A stretch of 64,000 bases of DNA, from positions 2,693,001-2,757,000 of the forward strand of contig JAUJYZ010001058.1 in the NCBI GenBank assembly GCA_033675265.1. Reading direction: 5' to 3'. This DNA comes from Actinostola sp. cb2023. Its lineage: Eukaryota > Cnidaria > Anthozoa > Actiniaria > Actinostolidae. A model generated the notes under the pieces. It was not told where the DNA came from, did no database searches, and worked only from the letters and a program-made list of their open reading frames with translations. A program made the position numbers and the translations under genes. How positions within the stretch are numbered: the first letter of the stretch is position 1; each line of letters opens with the position of its first letter. Shown piece by piece: positions 36,800 through 46,638 of the stretch.

Positions 36800-39700
36800 A
36801 TGAATCATCATCATAGGTTGGCGGGCTACCTGTGTATTTTCTTTCTTCTAAATGAGGTCGGCCCCGCCCACTTTTTTCGTCACCGTGCACCCATTTCTTT
36901 TTCTTGGAGAACGAAAAACATCGAAGAAAAAGACAGACATGGCATTAGTGCAAATACCGATAAAAGATTTGGAATTCCCGTTAGTGCAAGTGAGTCTAGA
37001 AGGCAAACCATATGTCCGTGAAATAGTACTATTACTAAATAGTACTAAATAGTGTTATCTCCATTGTTTTCTATTGTTTAATCAGTGCTATTTAGTACTA
37101 ATTAGTTAGTACTGTTTCATGGATATAGTGATGGCACTTAACCCGTGAAACAAAATATAATAGTTAGTAACTAATAGTCAAATCAAAACAAAAGAAAACA
37201 ATGGAATTAGTGTCTAATAATATCTACATGGCTAATATCTGTTTCATCACTCTATGGTTTGCACTCTACAATACGACTTACTGACTTAGTTTTGTTCAGT
37301 AATATAGACCTCTTTACCTTGTATGTAAATTGCCCATTTCAAACCATGTGATGTAAACATGATATTCACTGGAGAATTGTTACTTTATATTTCTGAAATT
37401 TATTCGTTCATATATTGAAAGGACTAATTCTCCAGAGAACACCATGATTACATCATATGGTTTGAAATGGGCAATTTGCATACGAAGCTAAAGAGGTCTA
37501 TAGTTGCAGTGATCGAACCGCGATTTAACGAACCCTTATATAACGAAGTCCCCGGTATAACGACCGCGACCTAAGTTACAGAAAAAAAATGCATGGAACA
37601 GAACCCCTATATAACGAACCCTCGATATAACGAACCAATTTCCACGTCCCAAAGCACTTGGTTAAACGGCGAGTTTCAGGCCACTGTGGTTGCTTGACTA
37701 ATTGATTGATTAAATTTGATCGCTTTCAGTGGGTACTCTACTAAAGTACGGATACAAAGCGTTGCAGTTGGGTTCTAAGTACTTTGCTGACATAACAACA
37801 TTGGTTTCTATAGCTTCAACCATCTACGCGGAAACAGTCGACTGTCAATCAGGGAAATATGGGGAAGTGTATCAATGGACGAAGGAAGCAACGGAACTCA
37901 TCGATTTCATTAATGATAATAGCCACAGAATCAATGAAATACAACTGGAAAGTAATTATTGAATAACTAGCATTTCAAATCCGAGTCAGGGTTTTATATA
38001 TGATTTCCAGATCCGGATTGGCAATGGCGACGAAGGCGTTGTTAGCCTTGTTAAAGGCATGCCGCTGGACGATTTAGGGTAATTTTCTTATGAGTGGGAA
38101 ACCTACGGTACCGTAACACTCAAATGGCTTCCTTTCTGAACCAATCAAAAAGTACGATGCATCTCATCCATTCAAACTCTTTCAATACGACAAGGCGCGG
38201 TGCGTTGACGGTAACTTTCCCACCCATACGAAAACTACTCTCAGGCTAACATATGCAATATTCGTTCATGGCGGTTGCGTAAAAGATCGTCCCCGCCTCT
38301 TCCGCTTCCTCTTGTGTCGCTAGTAAAAACCAGGTTTATGTGCATACGACTTACATGTTACACACTCTTAATATTTGATTTCACGATGTCTTTTTATTGT
38401 TTAGGTTGCTATAATGTTGTTTACTTTGATTTATGGGTTATTTCGTTATCATTATATTTAATTTACCATTTCAGCAAAAAATCTCCAAGTCATTATAGAG
38501 TCACTCAATTATCATTACAATATGACCATCGAAGAGATGAATAAAGTGGGATATTTGTCTGAATCACTGCTGTATGCAGTGGACGCAAACCTGGAAAAGG
38601 CTTTGAACAAATCTACCTGTGAGATGGAGGTATTTGTATTTATATAATACTTGCAATGGTATATTACGCGCGCTTTGATTGGTCGAGGGCCGTATGTTAA
38701 TAGAGTACAGACGCACAGATGAAGTCGCAAAATCACTCAATCCTCAAAATATTATATAAAACAAATGGCGTACATTTTGACGTCATCTGTGCGCTATAAG
38801 AGTGCGTGCAGACGCACGGGATTTTTTTTGTATTGAGTTTTGAAATATATAAAAGTCTGCAACAGTTCCACTGTTATTATTGTCCATATAGGAAATGTTA
38901 GAACTAAAACAAGTAGGCGGTGAGTCCGTTGACTACGTCGAAATTGCTGGAGCAATCGTTGATGAAATCGATAAAAGTGTGCAAGTAGCAGTTCCAGTGG
39001 TCACTTCAGTGCTATCAAATATGCCTATGGTGTTACATTTTGCAAAGAAACGTTTGGGGAATTTCAAAAGTTTTAAGGTATGTCTTGTTGTTGATTGGGA
39101 AGCATTCACATATTCTCAATAGTCATTTCCCGGCTGACCACCAACAATGGCTTCAAGTCGAGGTTGCGGTTGAAAAAAGGCAGCGCCGGTAAATGTATCG
39201 AAATGTCTACCCCAGTCTCAACCAGCAATAACGAATTGTATTATAAATCTTGTCTGTATTTCTGCCGTCGTTTTAAGTACTGTCTTCATACATATCTATC
39301 TCAGTCCCGTACATAAATACGTACTCTATTCTCGTGTATCAACGCAGTCTTTGTTCCTAAACCGAGTGAATCGGGGGATTTATAATGAACTCTGACTGCG
39401 AGCATTTCTCAGTTTCAATCCCCATTCAAATGGCTAGGAAGCTAGGCTGAACATGAGCATGACAATGACTCTTCGCCAAATGGATCACAAAATTTAGACA
39501 TTTATATATAATATACTATGATGAACCTCATTTATACATTATTAAAGGATTGGTGTTTGTCTCTGACTTCTGTTTTTCATATCTAGACGTTTCGGCCATT
39601 AATCAATGGCCTTCATCAGTATTAATCGGAAACGTTGCGATCTTTGAAATACTTAACGTTTGCGGCGCGCGCTTGATGTCCTTGCGCGCGCTTATTTCTT

Positions 39701-42700
39701 AGTCCCATGATGGTCTTGTAGACTTCAGAAATTTGAATGCAATCATTCCCTGCGTTGGCATCTTGGCCCGTGAACCACGCTTCAAGGAAAAGCCTCTGGT
39801 GGTAGTTTTTTTCTCTGTCCACAATTGTAATGTTTTTAAAGTCAAAAGAATGTCCTGTTTCGTTGCTGTGCTGTGCTATCTTTGAGTTAGGGTGGTTGTG
39901 AGCAATGGCTCCTCTGTGCTCCGAAGTTCGTGTTTTCATTGATCTGCCTGTCTGGCCATAGTATACAAAATCACATTCTGAGCATTTGATTTTGTATACT
40001 ATGTCAGTTTCGCTGCTTGCATCTTTGCGATCTTTTGGTCGTGGAAAGACCAATCCTTTAATAATGTATCGTAAACCTGACTGCAACTTCAAGATATGAA
40101 CCTCATTTATATGTTGATACGTTTTTTGTTATCTCTTGTCAGCTATTTGAAAAATTGAAGAACATCAAACTTCCACCAATAGACTCCAAGGCATTCACAG
40201 CCATGAACAGCTGGTTTTCCAAAACAGCCAAATTCATCAAAGAAAAGATCAGTAGTTTAAGAAAAATCCTCACGACTAAATACTCCACAGCCATTAAAGT
40301 TGCCAAAGGGTTGAAAAATGCATTTTTCACATTAACAGGTTACATTGGCGGAGGTAAGATTTACCTCTATAGATGGGAAAATAGAAGAGGACCTCAAACT
40401 TGGAGGTCAACGATGAGTTTACTGAATCAAATAAGTTTTTGGAATTGAACGGTTTAGGAGGGATAGAGGCGAATTGCTATATAAGGAAAGGTCAGAGCAG
40501 TGAGAGATCAAAGAAAATATACTAGTTCCTCTTTTAACCAATTCCCTGATAATTATCCTGATAAAAGGCGATCGAGGGGAACAAGCCAAGTACGATGTTC
40601 TGTTCCCTAAGAGGACAACATAGCAGCATGCAAATATTTTGTGACCACGGCTAATGGGGGTTCAGGGAAAGGACTACGGGAGAAGATAAACGGAAAAAAA
40701 TAATCAGTATTTAGGAGTTTTATTTCTTCTAAACTTCTACAGATTTTCCGCCATTGACGTTTTTTTCCCTATTTTACTTGATGCCATGATATAGCTTTCA
40801 ACATTTACAACGCTGTCCTGAACTTCAGAAAATGCGAATCTATTAAAGAACAAACCTACGATGCTCTGCAACATGTCAAGAAGGCCAAGAAAAAGTTTGA
40901 CGAAATATTTCAAAGCATAGCAATAGCAAAAGATGTGATGAATCAAGTAAGTTTTTTTTTCTTTGATGCGGGTCATGGTCACGACATGCAAGAAAGCGTA
41001 ATTATCGATTGGAAATGAATATGAAATCGCATGCCGACATGATCTGAGTGTTCCGCCTTAAGCCGCAAAATCAATGTTGTATCGCCAGAAATGTTACTTG
41101 TTTGGTCAATGCGCGCGCAACATTTGTTTAGGAACTGAACACAATTTGCTTCCAGGAAACAAATAGTTTCTGAACTGAACACTTTCGTTTCCGGCAACAA
41201 AGGTTTCGTTTCGGTTCACCCAGGAAATAAAACCCCTGCAGGAAATATTCTGTAGGGAAACACTCACTCTGTCTCTCTGTTTCCGCAACACTGTCTTGCT
41301 TGCAGATTCATTGAATTTCCAGCACATATACAATGTATATTCGGTATACAGCTAATTCAGAAAACGTTGTCGGCGATCGACTTCAAGCCTACGCAACTAG
41401 ACCGAAAGGGAGTATGGGTAGATATGATAATTCACTTGCATGCTTTTCGTATTTGGTGACAATGGCAGGTGAATCTGTAAATGTATGCCTACGCGTTTTA
41501 AAACAAGGAAACAGAAGCAGATATGATTCATATTCCGTGAATTCGAAAGACGTTCCTTTTTGATAGTGTATTTATAGACTCATTGATTTTTACCCATGCT
41601 CCTTTTCGGTCTAGTCGCGTAGGCTTCTGAATTAGCTGTATTAGACATACACTCTCAACACATGGGACCAAAGATAGTAGATTTGTACAGAGACAAAAGC
41701 ATCACCCTCATCAGTTCATTTCTATTTTTTCCCAAAGGCAGCCGATGATATGATTACGATCGTCTCCGACGAAATATTTTTGGAAGACCTTCGCAACACA
41801 AAGAGGAATCTGATTTCTATCCAGGGATCTGGTACGGGACTGCAAGACATGATTAACAGCACCACGCACTACCTCGATAACATCAAATCATCCAAATATA
41901 TCATTCAAGTGGACAATTTGATGAGCGATCTCTACAGGAATGCATTAGGAAATTTGCCTTTTGTTTATGACTGTCTCATTGATAAGTCAGCTTTGATAAG
42001 GTAAGTTGTACTTCTCTCTGTCTTTCCCATTTTTAAAAGCTGTTACATTCAGGAATCTTCTTCTTTATTTTCGCAACTGTCAATGTGAAGTGTCTCAGAT
42101 GACACATTTTCCTAATTGTATTGTGTCAAGCATAGTTTGGAGTCAGATTACAGAGTTCTCACAGTTTGTTAGTCGTGTTTTGTAACTGAGTAAAGAACGC
42201 CTTCTGGGAAATATACTGGTGTCTTTTAGTTTATTTTATCGTGTCTTCCAAAGCAAGGCCAACCGATCGCGAGGAGTGCAACATCAAGCTCGCCTAATTC
42301 TAGCTCCCCAAGTCTTTTTCGTATCGTATCGTTTCCCTGCATGGTCTTTCCATCAGTCTTATTTGCCTCATCTCGATCAAAATATCTGGTCCAGTGAAAT
42401 GTAGTAATAATAATATTTTTAAAAATAATAATAATAATAATAATAGCGATGTATTCCAATAATAAATTAAACACTGTCATAGCTATACATTTCAAAACTC
42501 ATGATATCTTTGTTTTCTACAGTATGGTAGTTCAAATGTGCAAGGAAGGCTCCAAATCTTTAAATGGTTCTATAGAATCCGCTAGAATATTCCATCACTT
42601 TCAAATCGAAAAGTGCAAAAAAAGGATCGCAGTCTCCGATATAAGCAACGAAGAACTGGTTAGAGCGGTTACCAAGGCTTCAGAAACTGGACTTTTTAGC

Positions 42701-44124
42701 ATGGATTGCCGACTTAATAATGGGGACACTGCTAAACGTATTTGTGACTACCACTGCCAACGTAAAAATCTTGAGAACATTTGTAGTATACTACACATTT
42801 CCATGGAAGGGGTATGTAAATATGATTATTATTATTATTGTATTTTCAATATATCATTTTCAAGCTTCATTATATATTTCATGACATATCGACCAATGGA
42901 GAGCGTCATTTCAGGTCACGTGCTCAGATCGACGACTGAAACTGGAAAACTCTGGAAAAGTACAAGCTTTCATATGCCCGTATCTAGAAGTAATTAGCGT
43001 ATTTAGAAGCGATTTTCTCATTGTATCCAAAAGTACTAACTTCCTGATACGATAAGCATTTTACTTCTAGCTATGGTATGCACTTCTAGTATACTTTTAT
43101 AGGATACACAACACGCTTCTGAATGCCAAATCATCACTATGCATCATCACCCGCATCATCACCTGATTAATCATCGTCTTTATCATTGGTATTGCAATCA
43201 ATCCTTGGAGATTTTAAAGTACAAAGTCGTAGCGGCCATGTTGGACATGTTGGTGCTACAAACAATTTAGAGAAGCTAATGAGGAATGCTTTGTTATCGG
43301 GCACCAACATGGCCACCGTGACGTCACGTGAAAACCAGCAATTGATGACGCAATACACCACTTCACAGTTCTTACGATCAATAGTTCCAAGTGGAGGTTG
43401 GACTTACTGCGCATCAGTTAAAAGCTAGTTTTATTATGAGCAGTAGTCCAACATCGACTTGGAACTCTTGTTCGTGAGAACTGTGAAGAGGCGTTGCGTG
43501 ACGGAACTAAGAACGGCTGCAAAGGAGGCTAGCATCGAAGCTTCTCCGTTCCACATTGGTTATTTTTGTATAGTTGCTTCAATAAAATCTGTGCGCGCGC
43601 TCTAGCACAGGAAACGCATCAAAAAAGACGCGCGCATATATATATTTTTTTTTCTTATAATTAATAGTGATTTTTAAAATCTCAGAAGCACTGTACGTAC
43701 CACAGGCAGCATTTCTGTGGGCGCGTCCTACGGGACGTGCACAGGGAGCCCAACATAATACGTATTGCGCGCGCGCTTTCTATCACAAGAGGAGATTAAA
43801 GGAAACACGTCATGAAAAGACGCGCGCATACAAATATCTGTTTTTATTTCTTATAATTAAGTAGACTCAAAAGCAATGGTACCGGTTGGGCTGCCTGTGC
43901 TATTACATTAATCGTTTAAAGACAATTAATGTCAGTGGTTTTGTTTCGTTTCTTTTCAGGCGAAAAGTGTGATCAAGAAATGCCCCTTGTGCGAAATGAG
44001 TGCTCTTTATCGATTCTTCATTTGCACGTCGAAAAACAGCGATAAAAAAAGCGATGAAGAGATTCAAAAGCAACTTCCCCAATTCACAGTGAAACAAATA
44101 GCATCAGTGGAGTGTCAGTCATAA
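36800..44124 (+). CDS. Secreted cysteine-containing protein, paralogue B (nine exons, intact)
   Basis: Function unknown. Exons 36800-36989, 37730-37951, 38475-38629, 38892-39077, 40143-40353, 40795-40946, 41738-42000, 42523-42811, 43960-44124 join to 1833 nt, 610 codons plus stop, all with GT-AG boundaries and phases equal to A. Residues 1-25 form a signal-peptide-like start (RLAGYLCIFFLL) followed by NEVGPAHFFR, matching A. Exon 2 shows LLKYGYKALQLGSKYFADIT; exon 3 begins KNLQVIIESLNYHYNMTIEE, with likely N-glycosylation sites NMT and NKS. Exon 4 has a hydrophobic run (VQVAVPVVTSVL). Exon 8 holds MCKEG, FQIEKC, DCRLNN and ICDYHC, whose Cys align with A. Exon 9 has KKCPLCEM. It is probably helix-rich and disulphide-bonded, exported or lysosomal. 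No known domain recognised. Confidence 0.85.
36999..37266. mobile_element. MITE in intron 1 of gene B, next to the splice donor
   Basis: Arms GAAGGCAAACCATATG / CTCTATGGTTTGCACTC with TA on both sides (36997-36998, 37267-37268). It begins 9 nt after the last base of exon 1. The interior has ATTTAGTACTAA inverted blocks; related to 6406-6549. Confidence 0.7.
37307..37498. mobile_element. MITE, 192 bp, TA target duplication, intron 1 of gene B
   Basis: Arms GACCTCTTTACCTTGTATG / CATACGAAGCTAAAGAGGTC, inner GCCCATTTCAAACCATGTGA and complement. The GACC start groups it with 20194, 21612 and 30888. Confidence 0.85.
37505..37675. mobile_element. Pogo/Tigger-like terminal repeat remnant
   Basis: Repeated TATAACGAACC / CGATATAACGAACC strings ('ataacgaac' boxes) typical from memory of pogo/Tigger-type element ends. 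No transposase frame; intron 1 of gene B. Confidence 0.4.
38077..38246. mobile_element. MITE of the GAGTCGTTTTCGTATG family, intron 2 of gene B
   Basis: Diverged arms TTTTCTTATGAGTGGGAAAC / TTTCCCACCCATACGAAAAC with inner TACGGTACCG. It is the oldest-looking of the three family members. Confidence 0.7.
39586..39619 (-). ncRNA. Minimal hammerhead ribozyme motif of a Penelope-like element
   Basis: Minus strand reads CTGATGA, an extended stem II (AGGCCATT-GATT-AATGGCC), GAAA, then CGTC. The conserved core CUGAUGA...GAAA and the cleavage triplet GUC are all present. Stem III is only A-C/G-U with no loop; its ACGU is self-complementary, which fits the published idea that metazoan Penelope hammerheads act as dimers. 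It lies 2-3 nt past the stop of the nuclease frame. Activity is not shown by sequence alone. Confidence 0.8.
39622..40092 (-). CDS. GIY-YIG endonuclease domain of a Penelope-like element (partial ORF)
   Basis: 156 codons covering the C-terminal endonuclease of a Penelope-like polyprotein, which nicks target DNA for reverse transcription. Residues 32-33 and 45-46 give the split motif (IVYKI ... YYGQTGR); Arg50, Arg55, His59 and Glu104 (FLEAWF) fit catalytic positions. Cys37-x2-Cys40 with His75/His81 (QHSNETGH) is the zinc motif typical of this nuclease group. The upstream reverse transcriptase is lost, so the frame starts inside the protein and is not an independent gene. It lies antisense inside gene B. 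Confidence 0.85.
   Translation of the reverse strand: MKLQSGLRYIIKGLVFPRPKDRKDASSETDIVYKIKCSECDFVYYGQTGRSMKTRTSEHRGAIAHNHPNSKIAQHSNETGHSFDFKNITIVDREKNYHQRLFLEAWFTGQDANAGNDCIQISEVYKTIMGLRNKRAQGHQARAANVKYFKDRNVSD
41349..41638. mobile_element. MITE, 290 bp, TA target duplication, intron 6 of gene B
   Basis: Arms CAGCTAATTCAGAA / TTCTGAATTAGCTG, continuing through GCCTACGCAACTAGACCGAA and complement. The left arm has a 24-bp extra segment. Confidence 0.8.
43186..43490. mobile_element. Two foldbacks in intron 8 of gene B
   Basis: 43186-43345 is a single unit of the family arrayed at 26538-27085 (TAGCGGCCATGTTGGACATG / ACCAACATGGCCACCGTGAC). 43355-43490 is an unrelated foldback with GTTCCAAGTGGAGGTTGGAC / GTCCAACATCGACTTGGAAC arms. 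Confidence 0.75.
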
Positions 44125-44297
44125 GGTTTGCACATTGTGAATTTATCCGTCCACTAATCCATTCAACTATCCATCTATCGCTGGGTTTCAATCATATGAG
44201 AAAATTCCATGAATCTCATTATTTGACCTCAATTGGTAGTCAAATACTGACCACCATGATCTATCTTGCAGAGCAAATTATATATGGAACAAGTATA

Positions 44298-44434
44298 GCT
44301 GATATTGAAGTTGCACTCCAATGATTCTGAACAAAGGTTTCAAGTCGAGGCTATCGGGTCAAGTTTTTGTACTGGCCCGATAGCCTCGACTTGAAACCGT
44401 TGTTCAGTTATTGGAGTGTAACTTCAATATCAGG
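44298..44434. mobile_element. MITE, 137 bp, TA target duplication
   Basis: Sister of 32506-32644 with the same arms (GCTGATATTGAAG / CTTCAATATCAGG). The A flank has no element at this position. Confidence 0.85.
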
Positions 44435-44580
44435 TATTGCTGCTTTGCAATGGTAAAGGCTTGTTTCCATAACCCAAACCGCCCTTGGCCGACCAAACAA
44501 TAGAATCTATTGTGTTACTGCATCGTTCTATTGTTTTATATTAATGAGGTCCTTTTGAGGTATCCCATTTAGCTGCCACT

Positions 44581-44716
44581 GTTTGCAATATACACGCCAC
44601 GGCGGCCATCTTGGTTGAACTTCAACAAAAGATTGCTCATTAGTGTCTATTGTTTGTTCAACCAACATGGCCGCCGTGTCTTTATCTCTTGATTCTCAAG
44701 GGATTGATTGCAAACC
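44581..44716. mobile_element. Foldback MITE related to 22482-22624
   Basis: Arms GTTTGCAATATACACGCC... and ...GGGATTGATTGCAAAC, with ACGGCGGCCATCTTGGTTGA / TCAACCAACATGGCCGCCGT inside. In opposite orientation to the gene A intron copy. Confidence 0.8.
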
Positions 44717-45089
44717 AAGAATTCCGCATGAAACCGGAAATGACATGTGCTGATCATGAAATCAAGTAATCCATGTGCGTCTATGCAACCATCCATGTAT
44801 CTATCCCTGTATCGATCCATCCATTCACGTGTATTTCTTGATAGGTATGTCTGTTCGTTCCTTCTCTTATTTTATTCTCATTGTTCCAGGAACTTAAGAG
44901 AAACAAGTGCAAGAATAAAGGAACAGCATGCAGAGAGCCCCTTTCTTGACACGGCACAGAAAAGACTTAGTTAAAAATCAAAAAAAATCATTACAATGAT
45001 CCAACTGTTTTGTCCAAGTGATTACCTTACTAAATATAATGCACCGCTATGGTGCTGGCCGACATGTGGCTATTGACAAGTGTCTCTTA

Positions 45090-45410
45090 AGGCCTTGTTA
45101 CACGGTGAAACTTTTTCGTGAAACTTTTTCGTGAAACAGTGCAAGACAGTTTCACCGTGTAACATGTTTGCTGAAACAAGTGTCACGAGGTGCGTTACAC
45201 GGTGCAATGGCTGGTCAGTTATGAAACGATTTTGCTTCGAGTTTCACGAAAAAGTAGAAAGAAGCTCTACTTTTCATGAAACTGTCTCGCAACGCAAATT
45301 CGAAAAAGTTTCCTGAAAACGACCATGTTACACGGTGAAACTCCTGAAACCTGTCTCGCACCGTTTCACCAAACAGTTTCACGAAAAAGTTTCACCGTCT
45401 AGCAAGGCCT
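45090..45410. mobile_element. MITE, 321 bp, TTA target duplication (Harbinger-like)
   Basis: Arms AGGCCTTGTTACACGGTGAA / TTCACCGTCTAGCAAGGCCT; the interior carries many CGTGAAACTTTTTCG-type inverted sub-repeats. The A flank has the unoccupied site with one TTA (32390-32392), here doubled (45087-45089, 45411-45413). A 3-bp TWA duplication fits PIF/Harbinger. Confidence 0.88.
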
Positions 45411-45562
45411 TTATTGCACGGCACTTTACATGATGATGTTCTACCCTGGAGATACGTATCGCGTCGAACAGGCTGCTAAATGATTTTAAAGGCTCTGTGT
45501 CCTAGCCCATGATGCTTTGAGTCTGGAGGGAAAAGGGGGACTGTTCACAGTCTAGGAGATTT

Positions 45563-46500
45563 CTAGATCTTAACTAGTTTTCCTATTTCACGTACCGTGT
45601 CAAGATTGTCACTTACACATTTCACTGACTTTATGGAATCAGCGACAGCTACAACCTGAGACAAGTTCATTGGGACACCTTTACATTTTATTGATAGAGA
45701 CTTGAAATTCATCCCCTCCCTCCCCCTCCCCCTCACGAACAATGTTGATTCTCCCGGAACACTTTGGAAGTTGACATGCAGCCGTGGACACCAACATTGT
45801 TCGTGGGGGGAGAGGGGAGGGGAAGGGAAGCCCAAAGTAAAGTTTGTGACGATATTGACCATTAGGTACCCTTTGTCCCTATATATCTCGGGTTGTATAG
45901 ATTTAGCGCATGTCCATAGCAGTGTGTGTATAAGTATTTGCTATTCAGAGACTTTATTTGGGTGGCTACTCCAGTTTTCAACCCAGCCGTGATTGTCGCG
46001 GCACCGTCGTAACACTGGCCACGAGCGTGTTGGATGTTCAAGTGTATACGTAGCAGGGTGTTCCTCAGTATTTCTACTATCTGGTCAGCAGTGGTTCTCT
46101 CCAGAGGGTACATTCCAATATAATCCTCATGAACCAGAAAGTATTCGTCCACCCAGCGAATACAAATGACCAACTGTTCCTTGTTTGAGACATCTGCGGT
46201 TTCGTCAGCCATGATTGTATAAAGAATGTCGCGGTCTGAATGTTTTCTGATATCTCCCCGTAGCATCTCGTTCTGAATAACTGGAGATGTGTACTTGTCG
46301 TTTCCTCGCTTTAGCCACTCTAACAACTCTGGATTGTCATCAGTGCTTGAGCACGTAATTGAAGTAATTGATAAAATTAAGTTAGAGTTCTCTTCGATCA
46401 GTCGAAGTTTCTTTATAGTATCCAGTCGCCTCTCAAAGGCAAAGCTTGCATGTCGTGCCAGATATCGGATGCTGGATAAGACATTGTAGATATCCAAAGT
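45563..46500 (-). pseudogene. hAT-type transposase fragment (DUF4371/ZMYM1-like), interrupted
   Basis: The minus-strand frame 46497-45898 shows the conserved blocks YTIMADETADVSNKEQLV, RGQCYDGAA and LYTHCYGHALNL of the DUF4371/hAT group found in many animal transposases. The match resumes at about 45649-45566 with DSIKSVKCVSDNLDT, the next block of the same family, after the 244-bp insertion described next. Both the N-terminal zinc finger and the C-terminal dimerisation region are absent, and a stop follows KLVKI. A dead fragment. Confidence 0.85.
45652..45895. mobile_element. MITE, 244 bp, inserted in the hAT fragment, TA target duplication
   Basis: Ends CAACCTGAGA / TATCTCGGGTTG, TA on both sides (45650-45651, 45896-45897). 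The interior hairpin uses CTCACGAACAATGTTG / CAACATTGTTCGTG. Removing it and one TA restores continuity of the transposase family match, which fixes its borders. Confidence 0.87.
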
Positions 46501-46546
46501 TTTTTATGTGGTATAAAATGCTTTCCTCGTGACCAAAGGCGGAGCA

Positions 46547-46638
46547 TCATCCTCGGGAACCCAGGGGTATATTCTGTCGCTCGCTCTAAGAGCGAGTAAC
46601 GAGCGACAGAATATACCCCAGCTGGGTTCCCGAGGATG
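46547..46638. repeat. Compact palindrome
   Basis: CATCCTCGGGAACCCA and GGGGTATATTCTGTCGCTCG are followed by their complements around CTCTAAGAGCGAGTAA. Confidence 0.85.

Larger units (their letters stand above)
39537..40095 (-). mobile_element. 5'-truncated Penelope-like retroelement in intron 4 of gene B
   Basis: A 559-bp insertion flanked by a 16-bp direct repeat ATGAACCTCATTTATA (39521-39536 and 40096-40111), taken as the target duplication. On the minus strand it contains the GIY-YIG nuclease frame followed directly by a hammerhead motif, the 3' architecture described for Penelope-like elements. Reverse transcriptase is missing (5' truncation). A short inverted copy of CATTATTAAAGGATTGGT (39537 and about 40050-40070) sits at the two ends. 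Confidence 0.85.
43560..45520. repeat. 3' duplication block, B copy (partner 31150-33400)
   Basis: Holds exon 9 of B and the flank matching the A block. It contains private insertions absent from A at 44298-44434, 44581-44716 and 45090-45410. The recurring piece CAGGCAGCATTTCTG ... AATACGTATTGCGCGCGCGC occurs here and in A intron 8. Confidence 0.85.

Noticed and set aside
36852..37052. Alternative 66-codon frame starting MRSAPPTFF
   Set aside because: Out-of-frame shadow of gene B exon 1; the frame from 36800 aligns with paralogue A and joins exon 2 in phase.
46289..46489. Plus-strand frame within the transposase relic
   Set aside because: Antisense shadow of the hAT fragment, which shows clear family motifs on the minus strand.
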